From positions 6,028,209 through 6,092,208 of the forward strand of contig JACMZG010001913.1 in the NCBI GenBank assembly GCA_018340805.1: a DNA stretch of 64,000 bases, in the 5' to 3' direction. The translations under genes and the position numbers were made by a program. A model generated the notes under the pieces. That model did not search any database, was not told the origin of the DNA, and worked only from the letters and a program-made list of their open reading frames with translations. This document shows, piece after piece, positions 56,879-64,000 of this stretch. How positions within the stretch are numbered: the stretch's first letter is position 1; every line of letters starts with the position of its first letter. The DNA comes from Microvelia longipes (taxonomy: Eukaryota; Arthropoda; Insecta; Hemiptera; Veliidae).

Positions 56879-57129
56879 TGATTTTTTTGATTTTTCATAA
56901 TAATTACAATTTCATGTAAATATTGCATTATTTTTCATGAAAACTGAATTTAAAATAAGTCTTAGTTATTATCTATTGCATGTATTCTTTAATTGTTTGT
57001 GTTGAATAAAGTGGTTTAATGTGGCATCACTGAAAAATGTCCGCGGTTAGTAGAGTGCATGCTACAATAGGAGTTTTAGAGGGGTGGAGGAGTGTCTAGT
57101 CTCTCTCTAGGGAAACTATAGTAGGGGTA
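56879..57129. other. unique spacer, no gene seen
   Basis: Sequence between the 83-bp array and a family E arm. It may lie in the 3' part of the transporter gene, whose last exon was not found. Confidence 0.4.
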
Positions 57130-57292
57130 AGTACATGACATTATGTCGAGCCATCAAGTATGACGAATGTCGAATGATGGAACAGTTCCCAGATGTAGCA
57201 TTGCATTTTGCTTGTTACATTTTCTTGGTGTCTCTCGCACAATTATATTGTGTCAACTATTCATGTTTTGAAAAACTCGGTAGTATCAAAAT
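57130..57292 (-). mobile_element. palindromic family E, half copy
   Basis: ATTATGTCGAGCCATCAAGT through TCATGTTTTGAAAAACTCGG to TAGTATCAAA is one arm of the palindrome at 36290-36552. Confidence 0.85.
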
Positions 57293-57499
57293 GATATACT
57301 GTTATGGCACCTAGTGGAATTTGTCTCACTTCCAGACCCCTTATGACAGTGTTATTCGGGGTATGTACTCTCTCTAAATATTAGTCTCTTTGATTATCGC
57401 AATCCATAGCGACCTTAATCAGTGGGGATATACAAAATCCGTGTTATACACCACTGGCGAATCCAAGCAACATTTTAAATGAGATAGTAATTTACTTAC

Positions 57500-57656
57500 A
57501 CTGAAGCTAATAAAGCAGGTATCATAAGACCAACAGAAAGACAATAAACATAGGTAGTTCTATGTGGTAGTAAGTACTTGTATAGTTCCGAGTATATCAC
57601 AGGGGAAATAATTGTCGCCACTGCTTGTATTGTAGAGAACAGTGCTGACGCGTTAC
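57500..57656 (-). CDS. SLC46-like MFS transporter, downstream exon
   Basis: This exon follows 60490-60284 in the same gene. After completing a Gly codon with the previous exon it encodes NASALFSTIQAVATIISPVI, YSELYKYLLPHRTTYVYCLS and VGLMIPALLAS. Two hydrophobic segments are visible (about residues 9-20 and 34-51 of the exon), fitting the last transmembrane helices of SLC46 transporters. In those, a G(K)xFSxxQ motif precedes a helix and an xxYxxLY turn. The acceptor is AG at 57658-57657 and the donor is a consensus GTAAGT (57499-57494). The length is 157 nt and it ends in phase 2, so at least one more exon lies downstream; I did not find it. The acidic-Gly part of the family's usual DELGK motif is not evident. 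Homology is judged by eye. Confidence 0.7.
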
Positions 57657-57924
57657 CTTATAACATAAAAACATTTAATTAATTTTAAATAAAAATCTTT
57701 TCCAGGGAGGTCCGCTATCCGGTCGAATATTCTATAAAATGTCCAATAAATAAAATACAATTTATATTGTATTTACCCAATTATTACCCAATTTAAATTG
57801 GGTAATTTACCCAATTGATATTAGGTATTTTCAATCATACTATTAAATCATGAAGGCTGTGGGCGTTGCATGTAAATGTTATTTACTTCTCTTTTACTCC
57901 AATCAATTATAAGGGTTGTAGATT
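57657..57924. other. intron sequence with AT palindromes
   Basis: A short family B scrap (57705-57745, GGGAGGTCCGCTATCCGGTC) and self-complementary TTTACCCAATT and AATTGGGTAA blocks near 57772-57820 precede the satellite. Confidence 0.45.
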
Positions 57925-59110
57925 TAATACTTAAAATCATCATTCTATGTCAACAAAATGTCTAATTATGCCGTCAAACCATATATATAATGTGGGTTTT
58001 ACATGTAAAATCATCATTCTATATCAATAAAATATCTAATTATGCTGTCAAACCATAAGCAATGTGGATTTTTTTTATCTAAAACCATCATTCTACATCA
58101 ATAAAATTTCTCATTATGCTGTCAAACCTTAAATAATATAGATTTTTCATGTAAAATCATAATTCTATATCAATAAAATATCTAATTATGCTGACAAACC
58201 ATAAGCAATGTGAAGTTTTCATCTAAAATCATCATTCTACATCAATAAAATTTCTCATTATGCTGTCAAACCTTAAATAAAATAGATTTTTCATGTAAAA
58301 AAATCATAATTCTATATCAATAAAATATCTAATTATGCTGACAAACCATAAGCAATGTGGATTTGTCATGTAAAATAATCATTCTATAAGAATAAAATGT
58401 TTCATTATGCTGTCAAAATATAAATAATGTGGATTTTTTTTTATGTAAAATCATAATTTTAATTTTATGTCAATAAAATATCTAATAATGCTGTCAAACT
58501 ATAAGCAATGTGGATTTGTCATGTAAAATCATCAATCTATATCAATATAATGTCTCATTATGCTGTGAAACCATAAATAAAATAAATTTTTCATGTAAAA
58601 TCATTATTCTATATTAATAAAATATCTAATAATGCTGTCAAACCATAAGCAATGTGGATTTGTCATGTAAAATAATCATTCTATATCAATAAAATATCTA
58701 ATTATGCTGTCAAACCATAAATAATGTGGATTTTTCATGTAAAATCATTTTTCTATATCATTAAAATATCTAATTATGCTGTCAAACCATAAGCATTGTG
58801 GATTTGTCATGTAAAATCATCATTCTATAAGAATAAAATGTCTCATTATGCTGTCAAACCATAAATAATGTGGATTTTTCATGTAAAATCATTATTCTAT
58901 ATCATTAAAATATCTAATTATGCTTTCAAACCATAAGTATTGTGGATTTGTCATGTAAAATCATTTTTCTATATCAATAAAATATCTAATGTCTAATTAT
59001 GCTGTCAAACCATAAGCAATGTGGATTTGTCGTGTAAAATCATCATTTTATATCAATAAAATATCTAATTATGCTGTCAAACCATAAACAATTTGGATTT
59101 TTTATGATAA
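57925..59110 (+). repeat. 72-bp intronic satellite with alternating subunits
   Basis: About 16 units built on TCATTCTATATCAATAAAAT, ATCTAATTATGCTGTCAAAC and CATAAGCAATGTGGATTTGT. Over most of the array, units with CATAAGCAATGTGGATTTGT alternate with units carrying CATAAATAATGTGGATTTTT, so the effective period is about 144 bp. It lies inside an intron of the SLC46-like gene. Confidence 0.95.
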
Positions 59111-59224
59111 AATAATCGCCTAAAGTTAATCACATGTGCAATCCAACATGTATTCTATAAAAGCTGTGTTTTTTCATGTGAAATCATCGTTAGAGTTCTA
59201 GGATGAGCATAGAGCATAAATGGA

Positions 59225-59880
59225 GTCCATCAAGAAAAAATGAAAGATGAATAGTCTCTCTACAGATGACTTTGTTACTTTACAAATTACACAAAGCACT
59301 TTCGACTCCACAAGTGGTTATCATCAGTGCTTGACAAACAATTAAGAAAATACAAAATTAAAAACCTCATAGAAAACAAAATATAAATAAAAGTAATAAA
59401 CAAATAATATAAGACAAGTATGTATGTAATTAATATATAGAAAAAATAAAAAATATCGTTCACACAAATCAAAGAAGAAAGGGGCTGATTTAAAACATTA
59501 GGAGTTGGTTGCGAGTAAGCATGGATGAAACAAGTGACATACAAATAGGAGGGGGCGTGGCGCTCTCAGTAGCGAGTTAATTAGGGGCGTTTCCTCTTTT
59601 TTTTATTTAAATTAAGGTCACCAACAATTTCTTGGCTCCTAAAAATTTTCAAATATTCTTAAAAATAATCCATCTTACGTCCTTTGTCACCACAGTGTAA
59701 AATACCGCGGCTTTATGAGGTGCATTGACGGGATTTTCGGTAATAAGATGCATGAAGAACTTGGTGGAAGTTTTCTTCAGGTGTTCCGAAAGACTAGAAC
59801 TTAATTTTCTACCCGTCTGACCGAAGTACTTAGCTTGACAATCCCCCACAGTCAGTTACTTGTTCTTTACGCAATCATAA
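59225..59880 (-). pseudogene. Penelope-like element relic: GIY-YIG nuclease end plus hammerhead-like terminus
   Basis: On the minus strand, 59849-59649 reads GDCQAKYFGQTGRKLSSSLS, EHLKKTSTKFFMHLITENPV and VVTKDVRWIIFKNI. This matches the GIY-YIG endonuclease of Penelope-like retroelements. YFGQTGR replaces YIGQTGR, EH follows at the right spacing, and the KxxRW...I(F/L) end is recognisable. The reading frame is closed upstream by a stop and the reverse transcriptase was not found, so it is a relic. About 320 nt downstream on the same strand is a hammerhead-like motif (CTGATGA 59327-59321, GAAA 59303-59300), expected in the terminal repeats of this group. It lies in an intron of the transporter, on the same strand. 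Confidence 0.7.
59290..59345 (-). ncRNA. hammerhead-like motif of the Penelope-like relic
   Basis: The minus strand gives AAGCACTGATGATAACCACT followed by TGTGGAGTCGAAAGTGCTT. The core CUGAUGA and GAAA are intact and AGUGCU can form a minimal helix III. Helix II is imperfect (CCA with UGG). Cleavage competence is doubtful. Confidence 0.45.
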
Positions 59881-60054
59881 AGGCTGTGGATTTTAATCGT
59901 TCAATTGTCATCTGATTATAGTTATGTAATAGGTTACGCCGTAAACGTATAATGTCAGTGGTTTTATGGAAAGAAAATCATCAAACAAATTTAAACCAAT
60001 TTTGAAATTAGGCCGTAAAATCATAAAGCCTCCAGATTTGGTGATGATGTTTTA

Positions 60055-60240
60055 TTGTTTAATCGAAGAATCAGCTACCGTCGATACTTGCTGTTGGATA
60101 TGAATATCCCTGGACTGGTTTTGGCATAACGCCATCATTAGCAGGCGGAGCAACTGTATCGACTGTTGCCTAGATGTAACTATCCAGGGATGTTCATATC
60201 CAACAGCAAATATCGACAGTGGCTGATTCTTTGATTGCTT
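60055..60240. repeat. intronic inverted repeat, ~50-bp arms
   Basis: GAAGAATCAGCTACCGTCGA, TGCTGTTGGATATGAATATC and CCTGGA return in inverse order near 60180-60236 with about 90% identity. The open stretch across it is a by-product. It lies next to the SLC46-like exon at 60284. Confidence 0.75.
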
Positions 60241-60283
60241 TTTCAACTTATAGTAAATACAACCTTTTAATTTTTTTGTTTAC

Positions 60284-60490
60284 CTGATGACATGGAACAA
60301 TAAAACTCCTCGTCCCATATATCGGCGACTGGAATGCCAAACGCCATCAGGGATGGTGCTATCCAGAATACAAGTTTGGATCGGTCCGTTGATCTCCAGA
60401 TTTCAGAGCACAAGATTACAATGCTTAATATCACCATAAGCACTCTACGGGGTAGTCCTAATCGTGTTTGCAGTAGCCATAGAATTAATA
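60284..60490 (-). CDS. SLC46-like MFS transporter, middle exon
   Basis: It encodes VLILWLLQTRLGLPRRVLMV, ILSIVILCSEIWRSTDRSKL, VFWIAPSLMAFGIPVADIWD and EEFYCSMSS (first codon shared with the upstream exon, last Gly shared with the downstream one). At least two hydrophobic segments are visible. The order of a helix ending in KLGL-like residues, a helix, a short loop, W/Y-LAP-like FWIAP, then a helix and an xCxSMSS segment parallels SLC46 folate/drug-transporter relatives (CRSMLSK). The length is 207 nt. The acceptor is AG at 60492-60491, with an in-frame alternative AG at 60504-60503 that would add four residues. The donor is GTAAAC (60283-60278). Phases 1 and 1 fit both neighbours exactly. 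The substrate cannot be inferred. Confidence 0.7.
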
Positions 60491-60670
60491 CTGGACATAT
60501 TACTGCGCAAAACATACTGGACATATTACAGCGCAAAACATACTGGACATATTACTGCGCAAAAAATACTGGACATATTACTGCGCAAAAATAATTGACA
60601 TATTACTGCGCATAAAATACAGGACATATTACTGCGCAAAAAATACTTGACATATTACTGCGCAAATAAT
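60491..60670 (+). repeat. 26-bp array abutting the exon's 3' splice site
   Basis: About seven units of ACATATTACTGCGCAAAA with ATACTGG. On the minus strand each unit contains TTTTGCGCAG, a pyrimidine stretch plus AG, so the array presents several near-identical candidate acceptor sites directly upstream of the exon starting at 60490. Confidence 0.92.
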
Positions 60671-60715
60671 ATTTATAATTTAAATTCTTAAAATATTATT
60701 ACTTTGTGTACATCG

Positions 60716-60835
60716 TTTATACCATAGGTATATAGGAAAAGTATTGTTTGCAAATGTATTCGATCCAGGGATGTCAACAAAGTTATCTGTTTCAGGTGTT
60801 TATAAGGCTTCCTGAATGGTTTTCTCAAAGTTTCT
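60716..60835 (+). mobile_element. family A repeat, head fragment
   Basis: CATAGGTATATAGGAAAAGT, CAGGGATGTCAACAAAGTTA and TCAGGTGTTTATAAGGC follow family A order. It is truncated at a poly-T stretch. Confidence 0.75.
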
Positions 60836-60867
60836 TTTTTTATTTTTTTTTTTTTGGGCGAATGTAA

Positions 60868-61262
60868 TTTAGAATGCGTGTTTCCGTGCTTAACAACCCA
60901 TTCCTTGCTTAAGGTTCCGGTTTATGCTGTAGAACGCCTGCAGTTACTCAATTGTCAAGCACTGCTCTTAACTCATTTTGTTGGTATTTTTCAAAAGGAA
61001 ATGCGAGCATTAATTTAGTGCTATTAAATGGTGTGAACTGCAAATTTTCGAGACATAGTTTTGTATAAAAAACCGCATAATTATGCTCATTTCCTTTGAA
61101 AAATACGGAGAAAAACTAAGCTGCGAGTTGTTCTTGATAATTGAGTAACTGCTCAAGTTATAAAGCATGAAACAGACCCTTAAGCAAGAAATGGATTGTT
61201 AAGCACGGAATCACGCATTCCGAAGAAAATTCGCTCGAAATGCGGACCACTGTGCTAGAATT
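60868..61262. mobile_element. foldback family B, complete reference copy
   Basis: The left arm is GGGCGAATGTAATTTAGAAT, TTCCGTGCTTAACAACCCAT, TGCTTAAGGTTCCGG and CAATTGTCAAGCACTGCTC. The centre runs to AAACCGCATAATTATGC. The right arm is TTCTTGATAATTGAGTAACT, CTTAAGCAAGAAATGG, TTGTTAAGCACGGAATC and AATGCGGACCACTGTGC. The arms are about 185 bp. There is no coding capacity. It is intronic in the SLC46-like gene. Confidence 0.85.
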
Positions 61263-61747
61263 ATTTATTTTACGCATAACATTATAAATGTTATTAGATA
61301 AATAAAAGTGAAACATATGAAATGGTGTTGTTATTTGTTAGATATGAAATGAGTATTTTTGTCTTCAAACCTGACCTTACGCCATATTGTACGACTTTGC
61401 CGCACGCCTCATTGGGCCACGTTATATTTGTCGGCCTCTAGGATCCTAAATGTCTTAATCTAAATTTATTTAGGGTTTGGGAACTCAAACAAGTACCTGA
61501 CATAGCACAGGCTCGGAACCACCGGCCTAACATTTTAACTTATATTTCCAATTATGTGTATGTTCTTCATAATATAGAAAATATACAGATTATAGAACAC
61601 TTAAATACTTTAAACTTGGGAATAAGTTAAAATCTTACTTAATAAAAGTGGCCTTCTATACTCAATATAAAATTCAACCCTATATAATGTACCGACACCC
61701 TCAATAGCCAAGTTTTGGTATTTTTGACGTAAAAGGATGGTCATTAC
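61263..61747. other. intron of the SLC46-like gene
   Basis: No repeat or additional exon recognised. GC-richer sequence at 61375-61450 shows no splice-bounded open frame consistent with the gene's phase. Confidence 0.5.
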
Positions 61748-61843
61748 CCTGCATGATTTTAATGGCTCCAGAGAAGACATTGAAGTCAGCCAGAGTCCAG
61801 GCGAACTGACTCTTACCCACTAGAAACGTTATCTTGGATTCAC
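61748..61843 (-). CDS. SLC46-like MFS transporter, upstream exon
   Basis: A 96-nt exon encoding ESKITFLVGKSQFAWTLADF and NVFSGAIKIMQ, preceded by two bases that complete a codon from an exon outside or upstream. The W(T/N)-L/E-x-DFxxFS motif after a transmembrane strand is characteristic of SLC46 proteins at the start of their second half (family form FNWTLTEFSIFS). The acceptor is a strong TTTTTATTTCAG ending at 61844 and the donor is GTAATG (61747-61742). It ends in phase 1, matching the next exon. Spacing to the next exon is 1,257 nt. The gene is incomplete in this window. Confidence 0.7.
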
Positions 61844-62580
61844 CTGAAATAAAAACTAATTTTTTACCAAGTAATAGATATAGAATGTTGGAGGGTATAC
61901 GAGAGCGTCATACAGAAGTTGGGAGTAAACTCGGTGCTGGCATCTAGTGGCAGCTCTAAAACTAACTTTCCTTAACAAAAAATTCTTTCCACTTTTCCAT
62001 GTTATTTAAAGAAAACATCTTGATCTCTATTACCATTTTACCAACACGTGTATTTACCTGAAATTGGTCTTAATTATTTAAATAAAATATTTGGTTCAAT
62101 CACTTTTGAGCCGGAAGTAGTTTGCTGAAAATAAGACGACAGTGGCGCATTCTCTTAGTTGGCATGGTGAAACTTCCATATTCCACACTAGCGCTCCTGT
62201 TAACTGGTTACGTAACTAACCTTATTTGTCTGAAATAATAATACATCCTTGGACTATCTTTCGTAATCTATATATTCTTTGATTTTTACTTTAATACTTT
62301 GGAATTTACGTCCAAAGCATTGTTTTCAATCATAAGTCAATCTCGGCCATGTCAAGACCAGCAAGTTTATGAAGTTGATGATTTCCTGCCTTAAGGCTGT
62401 GTTAACCCTATTTATTTTTTTTATAACATATTTTATTGATTAATACAACAACAATTATGATTGTTACAAGTATTAGAGTTAAATTGTTTTAGTGGCTTGA
62501 GAGTCTTGGCAGAGAAACAATCCAGTGATCGCACTCAGGCGAGAGTAATTAAAATTAGTTAAAATATAGTGGTGAATAAA
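61844..62580. other. intron or intergenic sequence, no repeat recognised
   Basis: It is less AT-rich than most of the window (61900-62230) but no further splice-bounded exon in the right phase was found. Confidence 0.45.
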
Positions 62581-62582
62581 TT

Positions 62583-62740
62583 GTAAAGAAGAAGAATAAT
62601 AATAATAAGATGAATAAATAATAAGAATAATAGTTTATAGGAAAAAAATATAATTAATAAATAATAATATAAAATATAATAATAATAATATAAAAATAGT
62701 AATATAATAAAAATAAAATATAATAAAAATAAATCTTAAG
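62583..62740. repeat. AAT/ATA-rich microsatellite
   Basis: Irregular AATAAT and ATAAAA repeats over about 150 bases. Confidence 0.85.
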
Positions 62741-62884
62741 AGCCTGCGGCCTCCAACAGCCAATGACTTAATAATAGGCATCCCCTATTCCCCGCATTGC
62801 TTCGTCATTAATGTTTGTAGACACTTGAATGTTTGTGCACATGCTCAGCAAAATTTGCTGATAAGTCGTCTTCTGATTTTTGAT

Positions 62885-63125
62885 ATTTCTTCACGTATAC
62901 CGCAAGTATATAGGATGAGTATATTCACTATAAATTCCAAAACAGATACTTCAAATTAATGATCAGTTTCTGCATTATACATTTGACGATTGTATATCCT
63001 GAGGACGAGTGAAGCAAGTCCGAAGTTGGGACGATAAGCTTAGTGAACCCGTTGTGACGAGTATGAGCGTAGTGAATCCCATGTATTGATGAACAGTTCC
63101 GTGGTACCCCGTTACCCGATTGTTT
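62885..63125 (+). mobile_element. family A repeat, internally deleted
   Basis: The head (CTTCACGTATACCGCAAGTA) joins directly to the 3' hairpin zone. Degraded modules GGACGAGTGAAGCAAGTCC (63002-63020) and GTATGAGCGTAGTGAATCC (63061-63079) follow, then the family end GTGGTACCCCGTTACCCGAT. The middle and 5S-like segment are deleted. Confidence 0.8.
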
Positions 63126-63235
63126 GCATATTTATTAAGGTATAAAACAGATTAGTAGTTGTTATTATTGTATTTTACATTACAAGTCCTAATGACATTT
63201 ATGTAAAAAACAAAAATAACGACAAAAAATGTAGA

Positions 63236-63476
63236 ATGTCTTCCGGTGGTGCTCGCGTCAATGTAAATGAAGAATCCGACGTTTTGCTTTCACTGTAAGA
63301 GGCTTCGTCAGGGATTTAGGACCGTGTGGATAAAAACTCAATGCTGTACATAGCTAAACTGTGTTTTTTATCCATGATGTCCTGTATTCCTGAAGATGAT
63401 ACTTAAATTGGAAGCGAAACGTAGGATTCTTTATATACATTAACGCTTCCACCACCGAAAGACTTAAATTTTCATT
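63236..63476. mobile_element. inverted pair of hammerhead-like termini (degenerate)
   Basis: TCTTCCGGTGGTGCTCGCGT on the left returns near 63450-63470. The plus arm keeps CTGAAGA (63391-63397) and GAAACG (63416-63421). The minus arm has lost the GAAA G. It is related to 25228-25335 and 48365-48440. Confidence 0.6.
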
Positions 63477-64000
63477 TATAACCACGGAAGCTTATGCGCT
63501 GTGCTTATGAATCTCAATGTTGTGCCTACCTAAACTTATTGTTATTTCGCAAATAAGACATATCATGACAAGTAGAACAACAATCCTGTCTTTTTTTGCA
63601 TTATTAGTGATGCCATCTATTATTTTTTTTAAATGTGACAGTTGAAACAAAGATGTTGATTTTGTCTGAAACAGTTTAAGATACAAACATTAAAAAAAAA
63701 GTGAAATCAATGTCTAGTATTTGTTTTAAAGTATTTTTAAAAGTAGTTATGCATCTTTTTGCGTTGAGTCTGGAGTTGAATTGAAACCAAGCATTTCTTT
63801 AGAGTCTCAATCTCGACTAGCTACGCCTCTGAAAATTGTATAAATTACAGCGTCTCTATCAATGCTTTCGGCGACAAAGTTAGTTTTACTTCAAATTGCG
63901 TAACCTCTAGTAAGTTAAAGCTTAAGTGAAGAAGTATAGATTGTAATCTGTTCAAAGTCAAAAACCCAAACACCATTTTCCAGCTTGATTTCATACTTAC
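63477..64000. other. probable intron, ending at a consensus 5' splice site
   Basis: No repeat recognised. The last six bases, read on the minus strand, are GTAAGT, a perfect donor, so an upstream exon of the SLC46-like gene might end at position 64001 outside the window. Confidence 0.35.

Overview
This window is AT-rich eukaryotic nuclear DNA that is almost entirely intergenic and intronic and dense in repeats. I found no operon, no bacterial gene, no CRISPR array and no intact RNA gene. The organism is most likely an arthropod, probably an insect with a large repeat-rich genome. The reasons are spliced exons of a divergent SLC46-type transporter (a family expanded in insects), LINE, Penelope-like and tRNA-SINE remnants, a 5S rRNA-like segment inside an interspersed repeat, many palindromic MITE-like elements and megasatellite arrays. 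I could not identify the species.

Only one host gene is supported: three phase-compatible exons on the minus strand (61843-61748, 60490-60284, 57656-57500) encoding part of the C-terminal half of a major-facilitator transporter of the SLC46 type. Its introns carry a 72-bp satellite, a 26-bp array, a Penelope-like fragment and a foldback element. The last six bases of the window read GTAAGT on the minus strand, so an upstream exon may end just outside it.

Layout: 1-6 kb holds TA repeats, a 1.9-kb inverted-repeat transposon invaded by a retroelement fragment carrying only ORF1, and a 40-bp satellite. 6-10 kb holds 30-bp and 53-bp arrays. 10-13 kb has the best copies of the main interspersed family, called here family A; it has a 5S-like segment and GCGNAGC hairpins. 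17-22 kb holds two copies of family C and a cluster of foldback family B. 23-31 kb holds a 46-bp array, LINE C-terminal coding fragments, a hammerhead-like terminus, a second inverted-repeat transposon and a 56-bp array. 31-42 kb holds TA repeats, SINE pieces, a near-perfect palindrome, a partly duplicated family A element and family D (a MITE with a long hairpin). 42-51 kb holds LINE tails, foldbacks, an interrupted family A element and another family D copy. 51-57 kb holds a CTTAAG-rich MITE, palindromes with hammerhead-like cores, a 31-bp array and an 83-bp array. 57-64 kb is the transporter gene.

Two structural themes recur across unrelated repeats. One is a hairpin in which short covarying arms enclose GA-GCGNAGC-GA, seen in at least three families. 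The other is a hammerhead-ribozyme-like core (CUGANGA, stem, GAAA, short palindrome, UH), seen at six or more loci and often as inverted pairs. Frequent single-base indels between tandem units suggest residual long-read consensus error, so small frameshifts should be read cautiously.
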